Part shown: piece by piece, positions 16,776-26,814 of the stretch
Layout: each line of letters begins with the position of its first letter
How positions within the stretch are numbered: the first letter of the stretch is position 1
Source of the DNA: Halomonas sp. 328
Lineage (GTDB): Bacteria > Pseudomonadota > Gammaproteobacteria > Pseudomonadales > Halomonadaceae
NCBI RefSeq assembly: GCF_015645095.1
Contig: NZ_JADOTW010000009.1
Location: 62,001-126,000 of the forward strand
Length of the DNA stretch: 64,000 bases
Reading direction: 5' to 3'
Notes under the pieces: generated by a model
The model's database searches: none
Told to the model about the DNA's origin: nothing
What the model saw: the letters and a program-made list of their open reading frames with translations, nothing else
Position numbers and translations under genes: made by a program

Positions 16776-17519
16776 TCAGAAAGCGTCACAGATGGCATGG
16801 AAGGCGTCGGCATCCAGAGAGGCGCCCCCCACCAGGGCGCCATCGATGGACTCCCGGGCGAAGAGGTCGCCGGCGTTTTCCGGGGTCACACTGCCACCAT
16901 AGAGGAGGGTGACCCGCGCGGCGGTCTCGCCGGCGTGGTCGTGAAGTCGTTGCCGTAGCGTTCGGTGAACGGCCTCGGCCTGGTCGGGGCTCGCGGTCAG
17001 GCCGCTGCCGATGGCCCAGATCGGCTCGTAGGCGATCATCACTCTTGGCAGGTCCGCTGGAGCGATCGTCTCGAGCGTCGGCTTCACCTGTTCCAGAATG
17101 ACCCGCTCGGCGTGGCCGGCGCGTCGCTGCTCCAGCGTCTCGCCGAGACACAGCACCGGCGTCAGGTCCTCCGCTAGGGCGCGAGCGACCTTGGCGGCGA
17201 TCCGGGTATCATCATCGCCGGCACGTTGGCGACGCTCCGAGTGGCCTACCAGCACCAGTTGGCATCCACACTCGCGTAGCATGGCGGCACTGACCTCGCC
17301 GGTATAGGCCCCGGCATCCGCCTCGCTGAGATCCTGGGCCCCCAGGTTCAGGCCGCCTTCCGCCAAGGGCTGGTGGGCCATGGCGAGATAAGGGAAGGGC
17401 AGGCAGAGGGCGGCCGAGTGGCGGGGCGTGCCGTGGGCTTGCCAGCGTTCCAGCCAGCGCTCGAGCCGGGCCCTGCTGCCATTCAATTTCCAGTTCCCGA
17501 TGACCCTGGGGCGACTCAT
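16776..17519 (-). CDS. tpiA: Triosephosphate isomerase TpiA
   Basis: Cytoplasmic enzyme of 247 residues that interconverts dihydroxyacetone phosphate and glyceraldehyde 3-phosphate. All active-site elements are visible: the lysine in GNWKLNG (Lys11), the histidine in LVGHSERR, the glutamate in AYEPIWAIGSG, and the phosphate loop LYGGSV. The start ATG overlaps the glpD stop (ATGA at 17516-17519), so it is translated with glpD. That placement sends the dihydroxyacetone phosphate made by GlpD straight into glycolysis. Whether the genome carries a second tpiA elsewhere cannot be seen here. Confidence 0.96.
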   Translation of the reverse strand: MSRPRVIGNWKLNGSRARLERWLERWQAHGTPRHSAALCLPFPYLAMAHQPLAEGGLNLGAQDLSEADAGAYTGEVSAAMLRECGCQLVLVGHSERRQRAGDDDTRIAAKVARALAEDLTPVLCLGETLEQRRAGHAERVILEQVKPTLETIAPADLPRVMIAYEPIWAIGSGLTASPDQAEAVHRTLRQRLHDHAGETAARVTLLYGGSVTPENAGDLFARESIDGALVGGASLDADAFHAICDAF

Positions 17520-19036
17520 GAAGTGGCCTCCCCGAGAGAGGTGGCTTGACCCTGGGACGCGGCCAGGTAGGCCTCGAGACGCTGACGCTCCGCCTCGCTG
17601 AGCCGCAGGCCCAGCTTGGTGCGGCGCCACAGGATGTCCTCGGCGCTGCGCGCCCACTCCTGCTCCACCAGGTAATCTACCTCGCGGCGGCTAAGCCCCG
17701 CCCCGAACTCCTCCCCCAGATCGGCCTCCTCCCGGCAGTCACGCAGGAACTCCAGACACAGGCTGCCGTAGCTGGTGGCGAAGCGTCGCGCCCGGGCTTC
17801 GCCCAGGAAGGGGTAATCCGCCAGCAGCCGTGTCACGAAGGCGGTTTGGCTGCCGATATCGCCGCCGGGCAGGGGGGCCTCGGCGGTCCAGGCCGGGCCC
17901 ATGCCGGGCAGGTGCGGGGCCAGTTGGGTCAGGGCGGCCTCCGCCAGCTTGCGGTAGGTGGTGATCTTGCCGCCGAACACCGACAGCAGGGGCGCTCCCT
18001 CGGTGTCCAGGTCGAGGGTGTAGTCACGGGTCATGGCGGAGGGGTCGGTGGACTCGTCGTCGCACAGCGGGCGGACCCCCGAGTACGAGGAGACCACGTC
18101 GTCGCGGCTCAGCTGGGTGCGGAAGTGCTCGTTGACCACGGCGAGGATATAGCCGGTCTCCTCGTCGCTGATATGCACCTGGGCCGGGTCGCCCCGGTAG
18201 CGGCGGTCGGTGGTGCCGATCAGGCTGAAGTCCTGCTGGTAGGGCAGCACGAAGACGATGCGACCGTCCTGGTTCTGCAGGATATAAGCGCGCTCGTCGG
18301 CGTGGATCCGCGGCACGATCAGGTGGCTGCCCTGGATCATGCGAATGCCGTAGCGGGAACGTCGCGGCGTCCGCTCGCGAATGAACTCCTCCACCCAGGG
18401 GCCCGCCGCATTGACCAGTGCCTTGGCACGGCGAGTCAGGCGCTCGCCGCTCGCCATCTTCTCCAGGTCGAGTTCCCAGACGCCATCCACCTGACGGGCC
18501 GCAACGCAGCGGGTGCCGACCAGGACCTCGGCCCCCTGTTGCATGGCCTGGAGGGCATTGAGTACCACCAGGCGGGCATCGTCCACCCAGCAGTCGGAGT
18601 ACTCGAAGCCCTGGGTGATCTCGGGTTTGAGAGGGCCCTGGCCCGCGAAGCGCAGGCGCCGGGAGCCGGGCAGGCTGTCGCGCTTGCCCAGGTGGTCATA
18701 GAGGAAGAGGCCGGTGCGGATCATCCAGGCCGGGCGCAGGTGGGGGCGGTGGGGCAGGATAAAGCGCAGCGGCCAGATGATATGGGGCGCCTTCTTGAGC
18801 AGCACCTCCCGCTCCTTGAGGGCCTCACGTACCAGGCGAAACTCGCGATGTTCCAGATAGCGCAGGCCGCCGTGAATCAGCTTGCTGCTGGCCGAGGAGG
18901 TGGCGCTGGCCAGGTCGTGTTGTTCGCACAGGGCGACCTTGAGGCCGCGGCCGGCGGCGTCGTTGGCGATGCCGGTGCCGTTGATGCCGCCGCCGATAAC
19001 GAAGAGATCGAGAAGAGGAGGAGTCTGCGAGGCCAT
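17516..19036 (-). CDS. glpD: Aerobic glycerol-3-phosphate dehydrogenase GlpD
   Basis: FAD-dependent, membrane-associated dehydrogenase of 506 residues that oxidises glycerol 3-phosphate to dihydroxyacetone phosphate and feeds electrons to quinone. The N-terminal FAD motif is VIGGGINGTGIANDAAGRG, followed by ASSKLIHGGLRYLEH, both typical of GlpD. It heads a glpD-tpiA operon and is divergent from glpF. Its leader (minus strand, 19037-19110) carries TTTTCGTTTTC and an AACGACAACGG stretch next to the ribosome-binding site, features shared with the other glycerol genes in this window. Confidence 0.97.
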   Translation of the reverse strand: MASQTPPLLDLFVIGGGINGTGIANDAAGRGLKVALCEQHDLASATSSASSKLIHGGLRYLEHREFRLVREALKEREVLLKKAPHIIWPLRFILPHRPHLRPAWMIRTGLFLYDHLGKRDSLPGSRRLRFAGQGPLKPEITQGFEYSDCWVDDARLVVLNALQAMQQGAEVLVGTRCVAARQVDGVWELDLEKMASGERLTRRAKALVNAAGPWVEEFIRERTPRRSRYGIRMIQGSHLIVPRIHADERAYILQNQDGRIVFVLPYQQDFSLIGTTDRRYRGDPAQVHISDEETGYILAVVNEHFRTQLSRDDVVSSYSGVRPLCDDESTDPSAMTRDYTLDLDTEGAPLLSVFGGKITTYRKLAEAALTQLAPHLPGMGPAWTAEAPLPGGDIGSQTAFVTRLLADYPFLGEARARRFATSYGSLCLEFLRDCREEADLGEEFGAGLSRREVDYLVEQEWARSAEDILWRRTKLGLRLSEAERQRLEAYLAASQGQATSLGEATS

Positions 19037-19314
19037 GGTGTGCTTCCGTTGTCGTTATGAATCCGAGAAAACGTCGGTGATTGAAAACGAAAATAGAAGA
19101 AGGGCGGTTGAACATCAAGCGTTCGCGGCGAGCCATTTCCCCGTCGGCGGCGGGCAGGGGCGATGGGAGATATTTAATCAATTGATTTTTAATGATTTTA
19201 TCAAGGGGTCTTCGAGGTGAAGCGGGGCGGCGCTCGGCGAGGTTAGACGAATGTCGTATCCGCTGGGAGTGCGTTTTTGTTGTGTGTCGGCGCCTGGATG
19301 GCTAGATTCGTGAT

Positions 19315-19328
19315 CGTAATCAAACATT
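19315..19328 (+). promoter_or_regulatory. Possible GlpR-like site upstream of glpF
   Basis: CGTAATCAAACATT matches 12 of 14 positions of CGTAAACGAACATT in front of the ABC glycerol operon, itself close to the E. coli GlpR half-site AWCGAACATW. Predicted from sequence only. Confidence 0.3.
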
Positions 19329-19431
19329 GATGGTGGTTTGGGGTTCGGTTTCATTCGCCGTCGATGGTTGAGTGTCCTCTGTTGGAGTGCCGACCTCGCG
19401 GAATGCCTTGCGGCGGCTGGGGAGCGGTCGC

Positions 19432-19456
19432 GACATGACATGACATGACATGACAA
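19432..19456 (+). repeat. TGACA pentanucleotide tandem repeat upstream of glpF
   Basis: About five copies of TGACA in a row. The first three ATGs inside it each read ATG-ACA-TGA, a two-codon frame; the fourth (19450) is in frame with glpF. Repeat-length change could alter leader spacing. Confidence 0.7.
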
Positions 19457-19479
19457 CGAAAACGATAACGGAGAGCGTG

Positions 19480-20289
19480 ATGACTCCTTTTCTGGGTGAG
19501 CTAATCGGAACGATGATCCTGATCATCTTCGGCGGCGGGGTGGTTGCCGGGGTGGTTCTCAAGGGCTCCAAGGCGGAGGCCAGCGGCTGGATGGTGATTA
19601 CCTTAGGCTGGGGGCTGGGGGTCGCCATGGCCATCTATGCGGTAGGCCAGTTCAGCGGCGCCCATATCAATCCGGTGGTCACGGTCAGTCTGGCCGCCAT
19701 TGGGGAATTTCCCTGGCGCCTGGTGCCCGTCTATGTCATCGCTCAGTTGATCGGCGCCTTCGTGGGCGCCGTGGTGGTCTGGCTGCATTACTTTCCTCAC
19801 TGGGAGGCCACCGAGGATGCCGATGCCAAGCTGGCGGTGTTCTGTACCGCGCCGGCCATTGCTCATACGCCGGCCAACCTGATCAGCGAAATCGTCGGTA
19901 GTTTCGTGCTGGTGCTGGGGGTGCTGGCCATCGGAGCCAACACCTTCAGCGAGGGCCTCAATCCGCTGATCATCGGCCTGCTGATCGTGGCCATCGGCCT
20001 TTCCCTGGGCGGGACCACCGGCTACGCCATCAATCCGGCCCGCGACCTGGGGCCGCGACTGGCCCATTGCCTGTTGCCGATTCCCGGCAAGGGCGGCAGC
20101 AACTGGAAATATGCCTGGGTCCCCGTGGTGGGGCCGCTACTGGGCGGCATCGCCGGCGCCCTCTTCTATCGGCATGTGTTTATCGAGAACAGCGGGCTGG
20201 CGGTGGGGGTGGCGCTGGGTGTCGTCGCCATCAGCCTGGTCACCGGGGTCCTGGGGGCCCTGAAACGCCCTTCCGCGGCGGATGCCTGA
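19480..20289 (+). CDS. glpF: Glycerol uptake facilitator GlpF (MIP channel)
   Basis: Six-helix aquaglyceroporin of 269 residues for passive glycerol entry. The two half-helix loops are present: GAHINPVVT (NPV instead of the usual NPA) and TGYAINPARDLGPR. The filter residues by alignment with E. coli GlpF are Trp (in GWGLGVAMA), Tyr in place of Phe200, and the conserved Arg of NPARD. The start at 19480 follows GGAG; an in-frame ATG at 19450 lacks a ribosome-binding site. The C-terminal half (NPARDLGPR, WVPVVGP) looks more like Gram-positive GlpF than like E. coli GlpF. It is followed 69 bases later by glpK. Confidence 0.95.
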   Translation: MTPFLGELIGTMILIIFGGGVVAGVVLKGSKAEASGWMVITLGWGLGVAMAIYAVGQFSGAHINPVVTVSLAAIGEFPWRLVPVYVIAQLIGAFVGAVVVWLHYFPHWEATEDADAKLAVFCTAPAIAHTPANLISEIVGSFVLVLGVLAIGANTFSEGLNPLIIGLLIVAIGLSLGGTTGYAINPARDLGPRLAHCLLPIPGKGGSNWKYAWVPVVGPLLGGIAGALFYRHVFIENSGLAVGVALGVVAISLVTGVLGALKRPSAADA

Positions 20290-20340
20290 ACCTTCCCGGA
20301 CAGGTCCGCCCGTATGCCTCACAATGACAACAACCGTTGA

Positions 20341-21879
<1,539 letters not shown>

Positions 21880-21910
21880 GCGGCCCCGACAGTCTCTCTC
21901 GTAGACCCTT

Positions 21911-21935
21911 GCCCCGACCCGTTCGGGGCTTTTTT
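21911..21935 (+). terminator. Intrinsic terminator of glpFK
   Basis: GCCCCGA, loop CCCGT, TCGGGGC followed by TTTTTT, 31 bases past the glpK stop. Textbook form. Confidence 0.92.
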
Positions 21936-22449
21936 GTCCGGTGACCCCGGCGCGAGTCGCGAGGCGATGGCACGCGTAGGAGGGTCGTGCCTGACTCATT
22001 CTTTCCGAAAATTAGTGTTGTAAATAGAACATCGTGCCTCTCACCCCAGCCACTGGCCTGGGGCGCCCGCGCTGGTGCCTCGCCTTATGCCCTGTCTGAT
22101 ATTTAAATGATTGAAAATCATTGGTTTTTCAATCTCCTATTCTTTCCTTCCGAGGACTTTCGGGAAGGGGGAGGTGATCGAAAAATCGTTGAGACTAAGG
22201 TCTAGTGTATTTAATCGCGCCTTCTATTGCCGTTCACCCAGAGCTGAACTAGTCTGGTTGTCGTAAACGAACATTTTGTTTTCGTTTGTGGGTCCTGAGG
22301 GCGCGCCTTGGCGGCACGTCTTCTCTCACTGAACACGAGTCGGTCACGGCCAACTGCCCGGCCGCCACCCAGCAAGAGGGCTTCGATCCCACCCTGAATT
22401 TCGCGACGAAGATCGACGACAACGACAACAACTCTCGAGCGAGCACACC
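21936..22449 (+). other. Long regulatory gap before the glycerol ABC operon
   Basis: No gene is seen in these 514 bases. An AT-rich inverted repeat GATTGAAAA...TTTTCAATC lies at 22109-22134, just after GATATTTAA, a string also present in the glpD-glpF gap at 19170. A weak promoter (TTGCCG 22227-22232, 17 bases, TAGTCT 22250-22255) precedes the GlpR-like palindrome. The leader ends in CGACGACAACGACAACAAC next to the start codon. Confidence 0.45.
22263..22288 (+). promoter_or_regulatory. GlpR-like operator palindrome before glpS
   Basis: AAACGAA (22265-22271), nine bases, TTCGTTT (22281-22287) is a perfect inverted repeat. AACGAACATT within it matches the E. coli GlpR half-site AWCGAACATW at every position. 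It would overlap the predicted transcription start, as expected for a repressor site. Confidence 0.45.
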
Positions 22450-23538
22450 ATGTCACTGAAACTCGAATCCATTGACCATGTGGTCAATGGCAACACCCAT
22501 ATCGAGGGGGTTGATCTGGAGCTGGCCCCCGGCTCCTTCAATGTCCTGCTGGGGCGAACCCTGGCCGGCAAGACCACCCTGATGCGCCTGATGGCGGGTC
22601 TCGACCGCCCCACCCGTGGACGCATCCTGATGAACGGCGAGGACGTCACCGGCGTGTCGGTACGCCGCCGCAACGTCTCCATGGTCTATCAGCAGTTCAT
22701 CAATTACCCCACCCTGACGGTGTTCGACAATATCGCCTCGCCGCTGCGCCTGGCCCGGGTGCCCAAGGCCGAGATCACCCGCCGTGTCCACGAGGTGGCG
22801 GAAATGCTGCACATCGCCCACCTGCTGACCCGCTACCCCCAGGAGCTCTCCGGGGGCCAGCAGCAGCGCACCGCCATGGGGCGGGCCCTGGTCAAGGATG
22901 CCGATCTGATCCTCTTCGACGAGCCCCTGGTCAACCTGGATTACAAGCTCCGCGAGGAGTTTCGCCAGGAGCTTCGGGAGCTGTTCAAGGCGCGCAACTG
23001 CATCGCCGTCTACGCCACCACCGAACCCAACGAGGCCCTGGCCCTGGGGGGCAAGACGGCGGTACTCCACGAGGGGCGCCTGCTGCAGTACGGGCGTACC
23101 GAAGACGTCTACCACCGACCGCGGGATCTGCTCACCGCCGAGATGTTCTCCGAGCCCCCCATCAATGTGGTGCCGGCGCTGGTCTCCGGCCGTGAGGTCA
23201 CCTTCGATCGCAGCATGCACTTTGCCCTCAACGAGGACCTGGGATCCCTCGCTCCCGGGCAGTATCACTTCGGGGTGAGGCCCTCGCATATCGGCCTGGC
23301 GCCCCAGGCCGACGATGACCTGGAACTGGAGGTGCGGGTCGAACTGGCCGAGATCAGCGGCTCCGAGACCTTCCTGCACGTGGGCAACGAGCTCTTCTCC
23401 CTGGTCCTCCACCTGGCGGGGGTGCACGAGTTCTCGGTCGATCAGCCCCTCAAGGTCTATCTGCCGACCCACCGGGTCTATGCCTTCGACCGGGAGGGTG
23501 CCGTGGTGCATGTCCCGTCGCACCTGGGAGGGAAGTGA
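22450..23538 (+). CDS. glpS: Glycerol ABC transporter ATP-binding protein GlpS
   Basis: ATPase of 362 residues, first gene of an operon matching in order and content the glycerol importer glpSTPQUV described in Rhizobium leguminosarum. Walker A GRTLAGKT (35-42), signature LSGGQ (133-137) and Walker B LILFDE (153-158) are intact. The switch-loop histidine expected in VTHDQVEA of MalK is replaced: the aligned segment is ATTEPNEA, so Thr191 stands where His should be. The C-terminal 130 residues form the regulatory beta domain seen in MalK-type ATPases. It pairs with GlpT, encoded one base later. Confidence 0.9.
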   Translation: MSLKLESIDHVVNGNTHIEGVDLELAPGSFNVLLGRTLAGKTTLMRLMAGLDRPTRGRILMNGEDVTGVSVRRRNVSMVYQQFINYPTLTVFDNIASPLRLARVPKAEITRRVHEVAEMLHIAHLLTRYPQELSGGQQQRTAMGRALVKDADLILFDEPLVNLDYKLREEFRQELRELFKARNCIAVYATTEPNEALALGGKTAVLHEGRLLQYGRTEDVYHRPRDLLTAEMFSEPPINVVPALVSGREVTFDRSMHFALNEDLGSLAPGQYHFGVRPSHIGLAPQADDDLELEVRVELAEISGSETFLHVGNELFSLVLHLAGVHEFSVDQPLKVYLPTHRVYAFDREGAVVHVPSHLGGK

Positions 23539-23539
23539 G

Positions 23540-24637
23540 ATGGCGCAAATTACCCTCAATGCCCTGGCGCATAGCTACAGTCCCACCCCCTCTGGGCCCG
23601 AGGACTACGCCATTCGCCAGATGAGCCATGTGTGGCAGCAGGGCGGCGCCTATGCCCTGCTGGGGCCCTCCGGCTGCGGCAAGTCGACCCTGCTCAATAT
23701 CATCTCGGGGCTGCTGGAGCCCTCGGATGGCGAGGTGATCTTCGATGATCGCATCGTCAATGCGCTGCCTCCGGAGGAGCGCAATATCGCCCAGGTTTTC
23801 CAGTTCCCGGTGATCTACGACACCATGACGGTGTTCGATAACCTGGCCTTCCCGCTGCGCAACATCAAGACGCCGGAGGCGCAGATCAAGGCCAAGGTGG
23901 AGGAGGTGGCCGATATCCTCGACCTGACTCCGTTGCTCAAGCGCAAGGCCAAGAACCTGACCGCCGACGAGAAGCAGAAGGTCTCCATGGGGCGCGGCCT
24001 GGTGCGTGACGACGTCTCTGCCATCCTCTTCGACGAACCGCTGACGGTGATCGATCCCCAGCTCAAGTGGAAGTTGCGCCGCAAGCTCAAGGAGATCCAT
24101 CAGCGCTTCAATATCACCATGATCTACGTCACCCATGATCAGCTGGAGGCCTCCACCTTCGCCGACAAGATCGCGGTGATGTACGAGGGGCAGGTGGTGC
24201 AGTTCGGCACCCCCCGTGAGCTCTTCGAGACTCCGGCCCACACCTTCGTGGGCTATTTCATCGGCAGTCCCGGCATGAACTTCCTGGAGGTCTCCCTGAC
24301 CCCCCAGGGGCTCGTCTTCGGGAACCTGCCCATCCCGGTGGCGCCGGCCCTGCTCGAGGCGGCTCGCCGCAGCGGTTCGAGCAATATCAAGCTGGGCATT
24401 CGTCCCGAATTCATCGAGGTGAGCGAGGTTCCCGGCGCGGACACCCTGGCGGTCGAGGTGGAGGACGTTCAGGACCTGGGGACCTACGCCATTCTCTCCT
24501 TCCGGCTCGGCCACGGCGCCTTCAAGGCGCGCCTCGGCGAGGGCGTCTCTCTGAAGGGGCCGCGGGCCCAGGTGCGGCTGCCCGCCGACGCCACGCATCT
24601 TTATATCGATGAATACCGGGTGGAGGTGGCCCAATGA
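23540..24637 (+). CDS. Glycerol ABC transporter ATP-binding protein GlpT (ATPase, not the G3P antiporter)
   Basis: Second ATPase, 365 residues, corresponding to Rhizobium GlpT. Walker A GPSGCGKS (42-49), Q-loop VFQF, Walker B AILFDE and switch histidine in VTHDQ (His199) are canonical. The ABC signature is degenerate: NLTADEKQKVSMGRG (139-153) has LTADEK where LSGGQ is expected. With GlpS it should form a heterodimer having one intact and one defective ATP site. The gene symbol is left blank because E. coli glpT names an unrelated antiporter. Its stop overlaps the next ATG. Confidence 0.9.
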   Translation: MAQITLNALAHSYSPTPSGPEDYAIRQMSHVWQQGGAYALLGPSGCGKSTLLNIISGLLEPSDGEVIFDDRIVNALPPEERNIAQVFQFPVIYDTMTVFDNLAFPLRNIKTPEAQIKAKVEEVADILDLTPLLKRKAKNLTADEKQKVSMGRGLVRDDVSAILFDEPLTVIDPQLKWKLRRKLKEIHQRFNITMIYVTHDQLEASTFADKIAVMYEGQVVQFGTPRELFETPAHTFVGYFIGSPGMNFLEVSLTPQGLVFGNLPIPVAPALLEAARRSGSSNIKLGIRPEFIEVSEVPGADTLAVEVEDVQDLGTYAILSFRLGHGAFKARLGEGVSLKGPRAQVRLPADATHLYIDEYRVEVAQ

Positions 24638-25503
24638 ACAAGGTACAGAACAACCGGGCCTGGTTCCTGATCCTGCCCATGCTGCTGCTGGTGGCCTTCT
24701 CCGCCATCATTCCCCTGATGACCGTGGTCAACTACTCGGTTCAGGACGTCTTCGACCCCAACACTCGTTTCTTTACCGGGACCGAGTGGTTCGTGGCGAT
24801 GCTCAACGATCCGGCGCTGCAGAGCGCCTTGCTGCGGCAATTCGCCTTCTCCTTCACCATCCTGGCGATCCAGGTCCCCCTGGGCATCGGCATCGCCCTG
24901 CTGATGCCCAAGCAGGGGTGGCGGGCCTCCCTGGTACTGATCCTGGTGACCCTGCCGCTGCTGATTCCCTGGAACGTGGTGGGCAGCATCTGGCAGATCT
25001 TCACCCGTGGCGATATCGGCCTGATGGGCTGGGGGCTACGCGAGCTGGGCTACGGCTACAACATCACCCGTAACCCGGTGGATGCCTGGGCCACCATCAT
25101 CCTGATGGACGTCTGGCACTGGACGCCGCTGATCGCGTTGCTCTGCTATAGCGGGCTGCGCTCGATTCCCGAGGCCTACTACCAGGCGGCACGCATCGAC
25201 CGCGCCTCGCGCTGGGCAGTGTTCCGCTATATCCAGCTGCCCAAGCTCACCAATGTGCTGGTGATCGGTGTGCTGCTGCGCTTCATGCACTCCTTCATGA
25301 TCTATGCCGAACCCTTCGTGCTCACCGGTGGCGGCCCGGGCAGTTCCACCACCTTCCTCAGCCAGTCCCTGGCGATCATGGCCATCGCCCAGTTCGATGT
25401 CGGGCCGTCGGCGGCCTTCTCGCTGATCTACTTCCTGATCATCCTGCTGGTCTGCTGGGTGTTCTACACCGCCATCATGAACCTGCAAAAAGACAAGCGC
25501 TGA
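24634..25503 (+). CDS. Glycerol ABC transporter permease GlpP-type
   Basis: Inner-membrane permease of 289 residues from the carbohydrate-type (MalF-like) family, with about six hydrophobic helices. The cytoplasmic EAA loop reads EAYYQAARIDRASRWAVFRYIQLP, and TGGGPGSSTTFLSQSL near the C-terminus is also typical. It starts inside the preceding stop (ATGA), so expression is coupled to the ATPase. It should form a heterodimer with the next permease to make the glycerol path across the inner membrane. The assignment as GlpP rests on operon position. Confidence 0.88.
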   Translation: MNKVQNNRAWFLILPMLLLVAFSAIIPLMTVVNYSVQDVFDPNTRFFTGTEWFVAMLNDPALQSALLRQFAFSFTILAIQVPLGIGIALLMPKQGWRASLVLILVTLPLLIPWNVVGSIWQIFTRGDIGLMGWGLRELGYGYNITRNPVDAWATIILMDVWHWTPLIALLCYSGLRSIPEAYYQAARIDRASRWAVFRYIQLPKLTNVLVIGVLLRFMHSFMIYAEPFVLTGGGPGSSTTFLSQSLAIMAIAQFDVGPSAAFSLIYFLIILLVCWVFYTAIMNLQKDKR

Positions 25504-25515
25504 CCGGGGGCCACC

Positions 25516-26433
25516 ATGAATCCGAGTACCGATACATTGACCACGCCCGACCGTCAGGCGGACCATCGCACCGATTCCGAGGCGCCCAAAGCGCAGGTGG
25601 CGACTCGCGCCGAGCGCCGCAACCCGGGCGCTTCGAAGGGGCGTTCCCGGCTGCTGCTGGGGCTTTACCTGCTGTTTATCCTGTTGCCGATCTATTGGTT
25701 GCTGAACATGTCGTTCCAGACCAATAGCGAGATCCTCGGCACCCTGTCGTTCTGGCCGCAGAACTTCACCTTCGATAACTACGCCAAGATCTTCACCGAC
25801 CCTACCTGGTACATGGGGTACGTGAACTCCATCGGCTATGTGCTGATGAACATGCTGATCAGCATCGCGGTGGCACTGCCCGCCGCCTATGCCTTCAGCC
25901 GCTACCGTTTCATCGGTGACAAGCACCTCTTCTTCTGGTTGCTGACCAACCTGATGGCGCCGCCGGCGGTCTTCCTGTTGCCCTATTTCCAGCTCTACTA
26001 CTCGGTGGGGCTCTTCGATACCCATGTCGCCGTGGCCCTGGCCCACTGCCTGTTCAACATTCCCCTGGCGGTATGGATCCTCGAAGGCTTCATGAGCAGC
26101 GTGCCCAAGGAGGTGGACGAGACCGCCTATATCGATGGCTACAGCTTCCCGGCCTTCTTCGTGAAGATCTTTATCCCGATGATCCGCTCCGGGATCGGCG
26201 TCACCCTGTTCTTCCTGTTCATGTTCTCCTGGGTGGAGCTGCTGCTGGCGCGGACCCTGACCGCCACCAATGCCCAGCCGATCGCTTCCATCATGACCCG
26301 CACCTCCACCGCCTCGGGCATCGACTGGGGCACCCTGGCCGCGGCCGGGGTGCTGACCATCATCCCCGGTATCGTGGTGGTCTACTTCGTGCGCAACCAT
26401 ATCGCCAAGGGCTTCGCCCTGGGCCGTACCTGA
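25516..26433 (+). CDS. Glycerol ABC transporter permease GlpQ-type
   Basis: MalG-like inner-membrane permease of 305 residues, with the EAA loop VPKEVDETAYIDGYSFPAFF and six predicted helices. The first 45 or so residues are hydrophilic, rich in Thr, Asp and Arg, and precede the first helix (LLLGLYLLFILLPIYWLLNM); this extension is longer than I would expect and may be a disordered cytoplasmic tail. GGGGGCCACC before the ATG gives the ribosome-binding site. It follows GlpP by 12 bases and precedes the DUF2160 gene. Confidence 0.88.
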   Translation: MNPSTDTLTTPDRQADHRTDSEAPKAQVATRAERRNPGASKGRSRLLLGLYLLFILLPIYWLLNMSFQTNSEILGTLSFWPQNFTFDNYAKIFTDPTWYMGYVNSIGYVLMNMLISIAVALPAAYAFSRYRFIGDKHLFFWLLTNLMAPPAVFLLPYFQLYYSVGLFDTHVAVALAHCLFNIPLAVWILEGFMSSVPKEVDETAYIDGYSFPAFFVKIFIPMIRSGIGVTLFFLFMFSWVELLLARTLTATNAQPIASIMTRTSTASGIDWGTLAAAGVLTIIPGIVVVYFVRNHIAKGFALGRT

Positions 26434-26444
26434 GGAGTCATGTC

Positions 26445-26717
26445 ATGTCCTGGATGGTCTGGACCCTACCCACGGCGGTGTTCTTTTCCACCATCGCCGC
26501 CATGCTGGCCGGCATGACGGCCTGGGAAGTGATCTCGCCCTCGGTGGAGCGCAAGGGCTTCCTGCCGATTGCCACCACCCGCGGTGATCGCCTCTTTATT
26601 GGCCTGCTGTCCGCCGCCTATATCCATCTGGCGGTGATCGGATTCACTTCCCTGAGCATCTGGCTCGCCCTGGCCGTGTCCGTGGCCTGGCTGCTGATCC
26701 TGATGCGCTGGGGCTAG
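26445..26717 (+). CDS. DUF2160 small membrane protein of glycerol transporter (GlpU-type)
   Basis: Protein of 90 residues with two strong hydrophobic segments at each end (about 5-26 and 50-88) around a polar loop SPSVERKGFLPIATTRGDRLF. This matches the DUF2160 family, whose members sit between the permease and binding-protein genes of glycerol ABC operons (glpU in Rhizobium). Its role is not known; an accessory membrane subunit is the obvious guess. The ATG at 26445 is in frame and lies 8 bases after GGAG. Confidence 0.82.
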   Translation: MSWMVWTLPTAVFFSTIAAMLAGMTAWEVISPSVERKGFLPIATTRGDRLFIGLLSAAYIHLAVIGFTSLSIWLALAVSVAWLLILMRWG

Positions 26718-26814
26718 TCGAGGAGAAGAGCACGCAAGCGCAGCAATGCCCGCGGCAGGGACGCCGCCATCATCCCAAGGCCAGGATGGCTTCCATAAGC
26801 GAGAAGAGGTCAAT

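Larger units (their letters stand above)
19037..19479. other. Divergent regulatory region between glpD and glpF
   Basis: This 443-base gap has no gene. It is AT-rich around 19170-19206, where AATCAATTGATT (19176-19187) is a perfect palindrome. On the glpD side GAAAACGAAAAT (19083-19094) resembles a GlpR half-site. On the glpF side CGTAATCAAACATT (19315-19328) resembles the site before the ABC operon. A TGACA tandem repeat (19432-19456) lies just upstream of the glpF start. Confidence 0.5.
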
